Assembly (NCBI GenBank): GCA_020741375.1
Contig: DYZF01000258.1
Location: 1 to 8,131 of the forward strand
Direction: 5' to 3'
Length of the DNA stretch: 8,131 nt
Origin: Tessaracoccus flavescens
GTDB lineage: Bacteria; Actinomycetota; Actinomycetes; Propionibacteriales; Propionibacteriaceae
Shown: in pieces, positions 1-6,953 of the stretch
Layout: each line of letters opens with the position of its first letter
Position numbering within the stretch: the stretch's first letter is position 1
The notes under the pieces: generated by a model
Database searches by the model: none
Seen by the model: the letters and a program-made list of their open reading frames with translations, nothing else
Told to the model about the DNA's origin: nothing
Program-made: the position numbers and the translations under genes

Positions 1-518
1 TCGACATCGACGCCAACGGCATCGTGCACGTCAACGCCAAGGATCTGGCCACCGGCAAGGAGCAGTCGATGACTGTCACCGGCGGCTCGGCCCTGAACAA
101 GGACGACATCGAGCGCATGGTCAAGGACGCCGAGGCTCACGCTGAGGACGACCGTCAGCGCCGCGAGGCCGTCGAGATGCGCAACGAGGGCGACGCCCTG
201 GTGTTCCGCACGGAGAAGTTGCTGGCCGAGCACGCCGATACCATCGGTGACGACGTCAAGGCTCCGGTTGTGGAGGCCACCGAGGCGCTCAAGGAAGCCC
301 TGAAGGGCGAGGACAACGACGCGGTCAAGGCTGCGATCGACGACCTCAACACGAAGGCCGCTTCCATGGGCCAGGCCATCTACGCTGCTGCTCAGGCGAA
401 GGCTCAGGAGTCCGCTCCGGCCGACGACACCGTCGACGGCGAGACCTCCGCTGACGCCGGCGCCGAGAGCGACGTCGTCGACGCCGAGATCGTTGAAGAG
501 GATAAGGAAGACAAGTGA
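1..518 (+). CDS. dnaK: Molecular chaperone DnaK (Hsp70), C-terminal part, 5' truncated
   Basis: This is the 3' end of the Hsp70 chaperone gene; about 171 codons are present and the start lies left of the window. The first two bases end a codon and the frame runs from base 3. The protein begins with [15 protein letters not shown], the conserved end of the beta-sandwich substrate-binding domain (around residue 475 of the 638 in E. coli DnaK). The helical lid follows ([20 protein letters not shown] and onward), then a disordered Ala/Asp/Glu-rich tail ending close to the typical DnaK C-terminus, [15 protein letters not shown]. The ATPase domain is not in the window. In the cytoplasm DnaK binds exposed hydrophobic segments of client proteins in an ATP-driven cycle with the DnaJ and GrpE encoded directly downstream. 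The stop codon overlaps the grpE start (GTGA), indicating translational coupling. A GTG at 24 is in frame but is internal, not a start. The identification is essentially certain. Confidence 0.97.
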   Translation, partial: DIDANGIVHVNAKDLATGKEQSMTVTGGSALNKDDIERMVKDAEAHAEDDRQRREAVEMRNEGDALVFRTEKLLAEHADTIGDDVKAPVVEATEALKEALKGEDNDAVKAAIDDLNTKAASMGQAIYAAAQAKAQESAPADDTVDGETSADAGAESDVVDAEIVEEDKEDK

Positions 519-1072
519 CCGATTCGCAGTTCGTTCCGGACGGCGAGGCTGTGGGGGAGGGCGTCGAGCCGATGCCCTCTCCCGAGGCTGCTGCCGCGGG
601 CCCGACCGACACCCCCACCGGAGCCCCGGGGGCCGATGCCGAGCGTGTGTCCGAGCTTGAGCAGCTCGTCGCCGAGCGGACCTCGGATCTCCAGCGTCTT
701 CAGGCGGAGTACGTCAACTACAAGAAGCGGGTTGACCGCGACCGTGACCTGGCCAAGCAGGCCGGCGTCGAGTCGGTTGTCGCCGACCTGATGCCGGTGC
801 TCGACGCCATCACCTTGGCCAAGCAGCACGACGACATCGCCGGCGGCTTCAAGATGGTTGCCGACGAGCTGGAGAAGGTCACCAACAAGCACGGCTTGGT
901 GGCGTTCGGCTCGGTTGGCGAAGCCTTCGACCCGAACCTGCACGACGCGCTGCTCTCGGTGCCGCTCGACGAACCCGTCGACGTGACCACCGTCTCGCAG
1001 GTCATGCAGCAGGGCTACCAGCTCAAGGGCCGCGTGATTCGCCCGGCCCGCGTCGCGGTGGCCAACCCCTGA
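515..1072 (+). CDS. grpE: GrpE, nucleotide exchange factor for DnaK
   Basis: GrpE is a dimeric cytoplasmic factor that releases ADP from DnaK and so resets the chaperone cycle. The 185-residue product has a low-complexity acidic and Pro/Ala-rich N-terminus (about 1-42), a predicted long dimerisation helix (about 43-90, including [13 protein letters not shown]) and the C-terminal beta domain that inserts into DnaK. The family signature is intact at about 139-183: FDPNLHDAL, then [16 protein letters not shown]. The start is GTG, whose first base is the last base of the final dnaK lysine codon; the two genes overlap by 4 nt (GTGA). An AAGGAAG stretch at 504-510 within dnaK serves as the ribosome-binding site. 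Length is within the normal actinobacterial range. A 34-bp gap separates it from dnaJ and shows no promoter or hairpin that I can see, so the operon probably continues through. Confidence 0.96.
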   Translation: MTDSQFVPDGEAVGEGVEPMPSPEAAAAGPTDTPTGAPGADAERVSELEQLVAERTSDLQRLQAEYVNYKKRVDRDRDLAKQAGVESVVADLMPVLDAITLAKQHDDIAGGFKMVADELEKVTNKHGLVAFGSVGEAFDPNLHDALLSVPLDEPVDVTTVSQVMQQGYQLKGRVIRPARVAVANP

Positions 1073-1106
1073 TCGCCACATCTAGTCGCAGAAAGGAGAT
1101 GACGCG

Positions 1107-2264
1107 ATGAGTACCAAGGACTGGCTCGAAAAGGACTACTACAAGATTCTCGGCGTCTCCAAGAGCGCGACGGCCGATGAGATCAAGAAGGCGTTCCGCA
1201 AGATCGCCCGAGAGAATCACCCGGATCAGAATCCTGGCAACAAGACGGCTGAAGCCAAGTTCAAGGAGGCCTCTGAGGCCAACTCGGTCTTGTCGGATCC
1301 CGCCAAGCGCAAGGAGTATGACGAGGCGCGCAGCCTGTTCGGAGGCGGCTTCAAGTTCAACCGGCCCGGCACCGCTCCTGGTGGCGGCGGGTTCGAGGAC
1401 TTGTTCCGCAACGCGCAGGCCGGCGCCGCCGGCACGCAAGGCTTCGGGGATCTCTTCGGCGGTCTGTTCAGCGGGGCGGGGCAGCAGCGTCGTGCGACGC
1501 AGCGCGGCCCGCGTCGCGGCGCCGACATCGAGGGCGACGTCACCATCACCTTCGAGCAGGCGGTCGAGGGCGCAACGGTCACGCTGCGCACCGTCTCAGA
1601 CCAGCCGTGCGCGTCGTGTCGGGGAACCGGCGCGAAGGCCGGCACCCTGCCGCGCGTGTGCCCCACCTGTGAGGGTTCGGGCATGCAGTCGTCGAAGGCC
1701 GGCGGCGTCTTCTCGATGAGCGAGCCCTGCGTCGACTGTTTGGGCCGCGGCCTCATCGTCGACGACCCGTGCCCCGATTGCGACGGCTCTGGCCGGGGTC
1801 GGTCGTCGAAGACCATGCACGTGCGGATCCCCGCTGGCGTCAACGACGGCCAGCGCATCCGTATCAAGGGCAAGGGTGCGGCCGGCGAGAACGGCGGCGC
1901 GGCGGGCGATCTGTACGTCAGCGTCAAGGTCACCCCGCACAAGCTGTTCGGACGCAGCGGCGCCAACCTGACCCTCGACGTGCCCGTCACGTTCACCGAG
2001 GCGTCGCTCGGCGCGGAGATCTCGATCCCCACGCTGCAGGGCCCCAACGTGAAGCTGCGGATCCCCGCCGCCACCCCCAATGGTCGCACCATGCGAGTCC
2101 GCGGGAAGGGCGCGCGCAAGTCCGACGGCTCCAAGGGTGATCTCTTGGTCACGCTCAAGGTGCAGGTGCCCGACGATCTGAGCGACGAGGCCAAGGCCGC
2201 GCTGCAGGAGTACGCGGAGAAGGCGCATCAGACCAATCCGCGGGACGCCCTGTTCGGAGGGTGA
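1107..2264 (+). CDS. dnaJ: DnaJ (Hsp40) co-chaperone, type I
   Basis: DnaJ delivers unfolded clients to DnaK and stimulates its ATPase. All type I parts are visible in the 385 residues. The J domain spans about 9-75, with the essential HPD at 38-40. A Gly/Phe-rich linker covers about 78-125. The zinc-binding region has four intact CxxCxGxG-type repeats at 168-175 (CASCRGTG), 185-192 (CPTCEGSG), 208-215 (CVDCLGRG) and 222-229 (CPDCDGSG). The substrate-binding C-terminal domains follow to about 352. The ATG at 1107 is preceded by GAAAGGAG (1091-1098) at 8-nt spacing, a strong ribosome-binding site. Position between grpE and hspR marks it as the operon copy (often called dnaJ1). Many actinobacteria have a second dnaJ next to hrcA; that paralogue, if present, is not here. 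Nothing is missing or broken. Confidence 0.96.
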   Translation: MSTKDWLEKDYYKILGVSKSATADEIKKAFRKIARENHPDQNPGNKTAEAKFKEASEANSVLSDPAKRKEYDEARSLFGGGFKFNRPGTAPGGGGFEDLFRNAQAGAAGTQGFGDLFGGLFSGAGQQRRATQRGPRRGADIEGDVTITFEQAVEGATVTLRTVSDQPCASCRGTGAKAGTLPRVCPTCEGSGMQSSKAGGVFSMSEPCVDCLGRGLIVDDPCPDCDGSGRGRSSKTMHVRIPAGVNDGQRIRIKGKGAAGENGGAAGDLYVSVKVTPHKLFGRSGANLTLDVPVTFTEASLGAEISIPTLQGPNVKLRIPAATPNGRTMRVRGKGARKSDGSKGDLLVTLKVQVPDDLSDEAKAALQEYAEKAHQTNPRDALFGG

Positions 2265-2269
2265 TCTAG

Positions 2270-2695
2270 ATGGACCGCCTTCTTCCACAGCGCTTCGACC
2301 CAGATGCGGCGGTGTTCACCGTCTCTGTCGCGGCGTCGCTGGCTGACATGCACGCCCAGACCCTGCGCGGTTACGACCGCCTGGGTCTGGTCGTGCCCAA
2401 GCGGGCCCGCGGTCGCGGGCGCCGCTACTCCCTCCGAGATATTGCGAAGCTGCGCCACATTCAGCAGATGAGCCAGTCGGAGGGCATCAATCTTGAGGGG
2501 ATCCGCCGGATCCTCGCGCTTGAGGCGCAGGTGGAGAGCCTGCACGATCAGATGGAACGCATGGCGGAGACGCTGCGTCGGGTCCAATCGGATCAGGTTG
2601 CCTCGCGCCTCTTCACCGCCGAGGCCTCCGGCGCGGTGCATCACGGCCGGTTCCGGCCGAGCCGCCCGCTGGCGCTTCCGCCCACCGCCTCCTAG
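2270..2695 (+). CDS. hspR: HspR, MerR-family heat-shock repressor
   Basis: HspR represses the dnaK operon, and often clpB and lon, by binding HAIR operators (CTTGAGT-N7-ACTCAAG); in Streptomyces DnaK acts as its co-repressor, giving feedback control. The 141-residue product has a MerR winged helix-turn-helix at about 17-65: the segment VSVAASLADMHAQTLRGYDR, then LGLVVPKRARGRGRRYS in the wing. The conserved SEGINLEGIRRIL follows at 70-82, leading into a probable coiled coil to about 108 for dimerisation. The C-terminal 30 residues are basic and Pro-rich. The ATG lies 5 nt after the dnaJ stop and its ribosome-binding site GGAGG (2256-2260) is inside the last dnaJ codons, so translation is tied to dnaJ. 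No HAIR element is visible in this window; the expected one is upstream of dnaK. The match to actinobacterial HspR is clear over the DNA-binding half. Confidence 0.94.
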   Translation: MDRLLPQRFDPDAAVFTVSVAASLADMHAQTLRGYDRLGLVVPKRARGRGRRYSLRDIAKLRHIQQMSQSEGINLEGIRRILALEAQVESLHDQMERMAETLRRVQSDQVASRLFTAEASGAVHHGRFRPSRPLALPPTAS

Positions 2696-2705
2696 GGTTC
2701 GCTCA

Positions 2706-2732
2706 GGGAGGAATCAGGGACGATTTCCTCCC
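2706..2732 (+). terminator. Hairpin after hspR, probable end of the chaperone operon
   Basis: GGGAGGAATC (2706-2715) pairs with GATTTCCTCCC (2722-2732), leaving one bulged T and a 6-nt loop. It begins 11 nt after the hspR stop. There is no clean U-tract: the next bases are AAACCCCTTTTGG, which can form a small competing 5-bp hairpin (CCAAA 2731-2735 with TTTGG 2741-2745). Actinobacterial terminators often lack a U-tail, so position and stem favour termination, but a role as a processing site or a chance structure is not excluded. Confidence 0.5.
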
Positions 2733-2782
2733 AAACCCCTTTTGGCTAGCCCCTTCGCACGGCACACTGGTATGTCTAGGCC

Positions 2783-2790
2783 GGAAGGAG
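2783..2790 (+). promoter_or_regulatory. Ribosome-binding site that fixes the start of the acidic protein
   Basis: GGAAGGAG sits 5 nt before the ATG at 2796. The same reading frame stays open upstream to 2493 inside hspR, so this strong site, together with the change to the acidic composition after 2796, decides the start. Confidence 0.8.
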
Positions 2791-2795
2791 CCACC

Positions 2796-3803
2796 ATGTC
2801 CCAGGACAACAACGACTTCAACAACGAGTATGGCGAGCACGTCGACAACGACTTCACCACTCGTGACCTCCGCGACAACCCCGATTCCGTTTCCACCCAG
2901 CCCAGCGGCGACGCCGTCGAGGCTGAGTACGCCGAGTTCGTGCAGGAGCACCCTGCAGACTTGACGCAGCCGGGTGCAGACCCGATGGATGCTCCCTACG
3001 CCGACGGTGTCGACGGCGCCGCCCACGAAGACCTCACGCGCACCGGCCACAGCCGGCACGAGAAGCTCACGCCCGATCAGCTGGGCGAGGGCATCGTGAA
3101 GTTCGCCACCGACACCGCGTACGCCGCCGTCGGCTTCGCCGGTCTGGTGGGAGACAAAGCCAAGGCCTTCTACGACGATCAGAAGCGTCAGTACGCCGAG
3201 ACGCACCCCGAGACGCCCGAGCGCGAAGCCGGCGCGAAGGACTTCCTGAACCAGCTCAAGGAGCAGCTCGACAAGTTCTTCGACGACCTCACCCGCGGCT
3301 ACCGCGACATGGCTGAGCGTGGCCGCGAGACCGCGTCCAAGCAGGGTTCTCCGTTCGCGCGCCGCGAGGATGCCGGCACCGTGCCGGCCCCAGTGGTCGA
3401 CGACCTGTCCGACGACGCCGCGTACGTGGCTGACCCGGTGGATGTCGACGTCGACGGTGTCGACACCTACGTCGCCACCGACGCCACCCGCGCGGCCACG
3501 TTCGGCGATGTCGGTGACGCCGACTACGTCGCGGATGATTTCGCGGCTGCCCCGGCTCGCGCTGAGCACGAGTCCTTCGCCGGCGCGGATCTCCAGACGG
3601 AGGAAGAGCAGCTCGACGACGTGTCGGATTTCGGTCGCCCGGCTGAGGATTTCGTCGCGCCCGGCGAAGTTCCGGACGGCGTCAACAACTCCGATTACAC
3701 CGAAGACGGCGAGGAAGCTGAGCTCGACGAGTACGGCAACCCCGTCAAGCGCGAGGGCGACGACCCGCTCGACGGCGGCCTGGCGCAGCCGGATCGCGTC
3801 TGA
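2796..3803 (+). CDS. Hypothetical acidic, largely disordered protein with a central helical segment
   Basis: I do not recognise a named family. The 335-residue product is strongly acidic. Residues 1-90 are Asp/Asn/Glu-rich and look disordered. Residues about 91-180 differ: Ala-rich and moderately hydrophobic (GEGIVKFATDTAYAAVGFAG at 97-116), then charged heptad-like helix (AKAFYDDQKRQYAE, and LNQLKEQLDKFFDDLTRGYR at 151-170), suggesting an amphipathic or coiled-coil segment. Residues 190-335 return to Asp/Glu/Val-rich low complexity with three similar YVA[D/T] units at 210, 225 and 244. There is no signal peptide and no convincing membrane helix. The helical part loosely recalls phasin-like or heparin-binding-haemagglutinin-like surface proteins, but this is only an impression. 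It has its own ribosome-binding site, lies 100 bp after hspR, and ends before a large hairpin, so it may be monocistronic or read-through from the heat-shock operon. Codon composition matches the neighbours, so recent transfer is not indicated. Confidence 0.85.
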   Translation: MSQDNNDFNNEYGEHVDNDFTTRDLRDNPDSVSTQPSGDAVEAEYAEFVQEHPADLTQPGADPMDAPYADGVDGAAHEDLTRTGHSRHEKLTPDQLGEGIVKFATDTAYAAVGFAGLVGDKAKAFYDDQKRQYAETHPETPEREAGAKDFLNQLKEQLDKFFDDLTRGYRDMAERGRETASKQGSPFARREDAGTVPAPVVDDLSDDAAYVADPVDVDVDGVDTYVATDATRAATFGDVGDADYVADDFAAAPARAEHESFAGADLQTEEEQLDDVSDFGRPAEDFVAPGEVPDGVNNSDYTEDGEEAELDEYGNPVKREGDDPLDGGLAQPDRV

Positions 3804-3842
3804 GTAGAACCCCTGGTTGAGTAGCACCGCCAGGCACATGAC

Positions 3843-3899
3843 CGAAGCCCCTTTCGCAGCTTGTGGACCCTTGTCCACTGGTACGCGGGAGGGGTTTCG
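3843..3899 (+). terminator. Large nested hairpin, probable terminator of the acidic-protein gene
   Basis: The outer arms CGAAGCCCCTTTCGC (3843-3857) and GCGGGAGGGGTTTCG (3885-3899) pair over 15 positions without a gap, three of them G-U if read as + strand RNA. Between them a second perfect hairpin, GTGGAC (3863-3868), loop CCTT, GTCCAC (3873-3878), stacks on top. The structure starts 39 nt after the upstream stop codon and lies 98 bp before the -10 box assigned to pntA, so it should not be part of the pntA transcript. No U-tract follows (TCATGCCC). The simplest reading is a U-less actinobacterial terminator. A small structured RNA or a short mobile repeat are alternatives. Confidence 0.6.
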
Positions 3900-3964
3900 T
3901 CATGCCCGGCGGCAGCCTCCGGTCACCGAACCAGCACCCAGTGCCTTGTCGTCGAAGAACTCCA

Positions 3965-3988
3965 CCCCCGCCTCATACCTCCCGGGGG
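3965..3988. repeat. Inverted repeat upstream of the pntA -10 box, possible operator
   Basis: CCCCCG (3965-3970) and CGGGGG (3983-3988) form a perfect 6-bp inverted repeat with a 12-bp spacer. The spacer covers the place where a -35 element would lie relative to the -10 box at 3997. This position suits a regulator site, but G/C runs arise easily in such GC-rich DNA, and no known operator consensus is recognised. The spacer contains no good -35 sequence. Confidence 0.3.
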
Positions 3989-3996
3989 CCTACCGA

Positions 3997-4002
3997 TAGC
4001 GT
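3997..4002 (+). promoter_or_regulatory. Predicted -10 box (TAGCGT) for leaderless pntA
   Basis: TAGCGT fits the actinobacterial TAnnnT consensus and ends 7 nt before the pntA ATG, so transcription would begin at or next to the A of the start codon. No Shine-Dalgarno sequence lies in the last 15 bases before the ATG, which supports a leaderless transcript. A matching -35 was not found. Confidence 0.55.
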
Positions 4003-4009
4003 GTGCACC

Positions 4010-5545
4010 ATGGACATTGGTGTGCCACGTGAGGTCAGCGACACGAGAGTCGCGGCTACCCCCAAATCAGTTGAAGGGCTTCTGAAGCTCGGTTACGACG
4101 TCATCGTCGAATCCGGCGCAGGGGCCCTCGCAGCGTTCGACGACGCAGCCTATGAGGCAGCAGGCGCCCGGATCGGCAGCGCAGCCGACGCCTGGGGCGC
4201 CGACCTCGTGCTGGCAGTCAACGCCCCCGCCGAGGCGCAGCTCGCGCTGATGAAGCGAGGGGCCATCTTGATGGCGTTCCTCCACCCGCGTCAGGACGCG
4301 GCGCTGACGCAGCGCCTCGCCGAGCTTGGCATCACGGGCATGAGCATGGACATGGTGCCGCGCACCTCCCGCGCGCAGGCCCTGGATGCGCTGAGCGCGT
4401 TCGCCAACATCTCCGGCTACCGCGCCGTCGTCGAGGCCGCGCACCACTTCGGTCGCTTCTTCACCGGCCAGGTCACGGCCGCGGGCAAGGTGCCGCCGGC
4501 CACCGTGCTGGTCGCGGGCACCGGCGTCGCCGGCTTGGCCGCCATCGGCGCCGCCAACTCGATGGGCGCCGTCGTCTCCGCCACGGATGTCCGCCCCGAG
4601 ACGGCCGAGCAGGTCGAATCGATGGGCGCCAAGTTCCTCCACGTCGCCAGCGATCAGGGCGTCAGCTCCGACGGCTACGCCAAGGAGGCCAGCGCCGATT
4701 ACGCCGCGCGCGCCGCCGAGCTGTACGCCGAGCAGGCGCCCAAGACCGACATCATCATCACCACCGCCGCCATCCCCGGCCGCCCGTCGCCGAAGCTGAT
4801 CACGGCCGACATGGTGGCGTCGATGAAGAACGGCTCCGTCATCGTCGACCTCGCCGCTCAGGGCGGCGGCAACTGCGAGCTCACCCGCCCGGGCGAGGCG
4901 TACACCACCGACAACGGCGTGACCATCATCGGCTACACCGACCTCGCCAGCCGCCTCCCCGGCCAGGCGTCGCAGCTGTACGGCACCAACCTCGTCAACG
5001 CGCTGCAGCTCATGACCCCGGAGAAGGACGGCGTCGCTGTCGTCGACTTCGACGACGAGGTGCTGCGCACCATGACCGTCTCCCGCGACGGCGAAGTGAC
5101 GTTCCCGCCGCCGCCGGTGCAGGTCGCGGCCGCCCCGGCCCCCGCCGTCGCGGCTGAGCCTGCGAAGGAGGTCGCGGTCAAGGAACCGAAACCTCCGCGC
5201 CCGTGGTGGCACCAAGTGCTGTGGGTGGGTGTGGGCTCGCTCGCGATGATCGCGGCGCTGACCTTCGCGCCGTCGTCGCTCGTCGGCCTGTTCGGCGTGT
5301 TCGTCGTGGCCGTCGTCGTCGGCTACTACGTCGTGTGGAACGTGACGCACGCGCTGCACACGCCGCTCATGTCGGTGACCAACGCCATCTCCGGCATCAT
5401 CATCGTGGGCGCCATGACGCAGCTCGCCAGCGACAACTGGACGGTCAAGATCCTCGCGACCATCGCCGTCCTCATCGCCTCCATCAACATCTTCGGCGGC
5501 TTCACCGTGACCGCCCGGATGCTCAACATGTTCCGGAAGGGCTGA
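4010..5545 (+). CDS. pntA: NAD(P) transhydrogenase alpha subunit PntA, fused form
   Basis: PntA is the NAD(H)-binding subunit of the proton-translocating membrane transhydrogenase, which uses proton inflow to drive hydride transfer from NADH to NADP+. The 511-residue product is near the 510 of E. coli PntA and alignable throughout. Domain I (about 1-380) starts with MDIGVPRE, then [13 protein letters not shown] and [13 protein letters not shown] segments, [12 protein letters not shown], and the NAD-binding glycine loop GTGVAGL at 170-176; [15 protein letters not shown] (276-290) and [20 protein letters not shown] (309-328) are also conserved. A Pro/Ala/Lys linker (about 366-399) leads to a membrane part with about four helices (403-499) including [20 protein letters not shown]. 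In several actinobacteria this subunit is split into two genes; here it is one. The frame is open upstream to 3863, but the family N-terminus begins exactly at the ATG at 4010, which also has the leaderless -10 box. pntB follows after 7 nt. Confidence 0.95.
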   Translation: MDIGVPREVSDTRVAATPKSVEGLLKLGYDVIVESGAGALAAFDDAAYEAAGARIGSAADAWGADLVLAVNAPAEAQLALMKRGAILMAFLHPRQDAALTQRLAELGITGMSMDMVPRTSRAQALDALSAFANISGYRAVVEAAHHFGRFFTGQVTAAGKVPPATVLVAGTGVAGLAAIGAANSMGAVVSATDVRPETAEQVESMGAKFLHVASDQGVSSDGYAKEASADYAARAAELYAEQAPKTDIIITTAAIPGRPSPKLITADMVASMKNGSVIVDLAAQGGGNCELTRPGEAYTTDNGVTIIGYTDLASRLPGQASQLYGTNLVNALQLMTPEKDGVAVVDFDDEVLRTMTVSRDGEVTFPPPPVQVAAAPAPAVAAEPAKEVAVKEPKPPRPWWHQVLWVGVGSLAMIAALTFAPSSLVGLFGVFVVAVVVGYYVVWNVTHALHTPLMSVTNAISGIIIVGAMTQLASDNWTVKILATIAVLIASINIFGGFTVTARMLNMFRKG

Positions 5546-5552
5546 TCTCGTC

Positions 5553-6950
5553 ATGCTGAGCAACTTCATCGACGCCACCTACATTGCGTCCGGCCTCATG
5601 TTCATCCTCGCGCTCGCCGGCCTCAGCAAGCACGAGACCGCTAAGAAGGGCAACGCGTTCGGTGTGATGGGCATGGTGTTCGCCCTTGTCGCCACTAACT
5701 TCGCGATCGCCTACACCGATTACGCCAACCACAACCTGCAGCCCGCCTCCGCGGCGTTGCTGTACGGCGCGATCGGCATCGGCGCCGTCATCGGTATCTG
5801 GCGCGCGCGCAAGGTGGAGATGACGGGCATGCCCGAACTCATCGCCCTGCTGCACAGCTTCGTCGGCGCCGCCGCAGTGCTGGTGGGCTTCAACGTCTAC
5901 TTCGACAACCCCAACGCCGACGCCTTCCACACCATCGAGGTATTCCTCGGCGTCTTCATCGGCGCGGTCACCTTCACCGGCTCCATCGTCGCGTGGGGCA
6001 AGCTGAACGGCCGCTTCGCGTCGAAGCCGCTGACGCTGCCCGGCCGGCACTGGCTGAACCTTGCGATCGTCATCGCGCTCGTCCTGCTGGGCGTGTGGTT
6101 CGTCGCGACGCACTCGATCATCCCGCTGATCATCGCCACCATCTTGTCGCTGCTGCTGGGCATCCACCTCGTGGCCGCGATCGGTGGCGCCGACATGCCG
6201 GTGGTCGTCTCGATGCTGAACTCGTACTCCGGCTGGGCCGCGGCGTTCTCGGGCTTCATGCTCGACATGAGCGTCCTCGTCATCACCGGCGCCCTCGTCG
6301 GCGCCTCCGGTGCGATCCTGTCCTACATCATGTGCAAGGCCATGAACCGCTCCTTCATCTCCGTGATTCTGGGCGGCTTCGGCGACGACACCACCGCGGC
6401 AGTCGCGGGAGAGCACGGCGAGCACCGAGAAGCGTCGACGGCCGACGTCGCGCGGCTGCTCTCCGACGCCAAGAGCGTCATCATCGTGCCGGGCTACGGC
6501 ATGGCGGTTGCGCAGGCCCAGTACCCGGTCGCTGAGCTGACGGAGGCACTGTCGGCGCAGGGCACGAAGGTTCGCTTCGGCATCCACCCTGTCGCGGGTC
6601 GCTTGCCCGGCCACATGAACGTGCTGCTGGCAGAGGCGCACGTGCCGTACGACATCGTCGAAGAGATGGACGAGATCAACGGCGACTTCCCGGAGACCGA
6701 CGTCGTGCTCGTCATCGGCGCCAACGACACCGTCAACCCCGCCGCCGAGGAGCCCGGCCTGCCGATCTCCGGCATGCCGGTTCTGAAGGTGTGGGAGGCC
6801 GACACCGTCGTTGTCTTCAAGCGCTCGATGAACGCCGGTTACGCCGGTGTCGAGAACCCGCTGTTCTTCAAGGAGAACACGGTGATGTGCTTCGGCGACG
6901 CGAAGGCCAGCGTCTCGGCGATCAACCAGGCGCTGCCGGCGAGGGTGTGA
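5553..6950 (+). CDS. pntB: NAD(P) transhydrogenase beta subunit PntB
   Basis: PntB supplies the NADP(H)-binding domain III and most of the proton channel of the transhydrogenase formed with PntA. The 465-residue product matches E. coli PntB (462) along its length. Residues about 1-265 contain eight or nine hydrophobic helices, with the conserved LAGLSKHET (21-29), the channel His in [16 protein letters not shown] (His101, corresponding to E. coli His91), [20 protein letters not shown] (210-229) and [15 protein letters not shown]. The cytoplasmic NADP domain follows: [16 protein letters not shown] (314-329), [20 protein letters not shown] (341-360), [12 protein letters not shown] (387-398) and KRSMNAGY (423-430), the last contacting the NADP 2'-phosphate in the family. 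A GGAAGG at 5535-5540 in the end of pntA is 12 nt before the ATG, so translation is probably coupled. The gene ends 3 bp from the convergent ldh stop, with no space for a separate terminator. Confidence 0.96.
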   Translation: MLSNFIDATYIASGLMFILALAGLSKHETAKKGNAFGVMGMVFALVATNFAIAYTDYANHNLQPASAALLYGAIGIGAVIGIWRARKVEMTGMPELIALLHSFVGAAAVLVGFNVYFDNPNADAFHTIEVFLGVFIGAVTFTGSIVAWGKLNGRFASKPLTLPGRHWLNLAIVIALVLLGVWFVATHSIIPLIIATILSLLLGIHLVAAIGGADMPVVVSMLNSYSGWAAAFSGFMLDMSVLVITGALVGASGAILSYIMCKAMNRSFISVILGGFGDDTTAAVAGEHGEHREASTADVARLLSDAKSVIIVPGYGMAVAQAQYPVAELTEALSAQGTKVRFGIHPVAGRLPGHMNVLLAEAHVPYDIVEEMDEINGDFPETDVVLVIGANDTVNPAAEEPGLPISGMPVLKVWEADTVVVFKRSMNAGYAGVENPLFFKENTVMCFGDAKASVSAINQALPARV

Positions 6951-6953
6951 GCC

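Noticed and set aside
1099..1110. Four-codon frame ATG ACG CGA TGA overlapping the dnaJ start
   Set aside because: The start is too close to the ribosome-binding site to be used, and such mini-frames are frequent by chance.
2768..2776. TGGTATGTC as an extended -10 promoter for the acidic-protein gene
   Set aside because: The final consensus T is missing, no -35 is at suitable distance, and a start about 7 nt downstream would fall in the ribosome-binding site, leaving almost no leader.
3815..3823. GTTGAGTAG as a possible half of an HspR HAIR operator
   Set aside because: The inverted half (ACTCAAG) is absent at the required 7-bp spacing, and it lies behind a gene rather than in front of one.
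3812..3834. CCTGG...CCAGG repeat just after the acidic-protein stop codon
   Set aside because: Only 5 bp with a 13-nt loop; the much stronger hairpin starting at 3843 is a better terminator candidate.
2703..3878. 391-codon open frame on the - strand opposite the acidic-protein gene
   Set aside because: Its Val/Glu/Leu-rich composition is the reverse complement of Asp/Gly-rich coding; the + strand gene has a strong ribosome-binding site and sensible boundaries, this one does not.
3817..3999. 60-codon open frame in the gap before pntA
   Set aside because: It runs through the large hairpin and the inverted repeat, has no ribosome-binding site, and resembles no known protein.
4067..5578. 503-codon open frame on the - strand opposite pntA
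   Set aside because: It mirrors the codon bias of pntA; its translation is Arg/Gly/Asp/His-rich with no recognisable motif, as expected for the antisense of a GC-rich gene.
5523..6641. 372-codon open frame on the - strand opposite pntB
   Set aside because: Low-complexity Asp/Arg/His/Gln-rich product that overlaps a full-length, well-conserved gene; antisense artefact.
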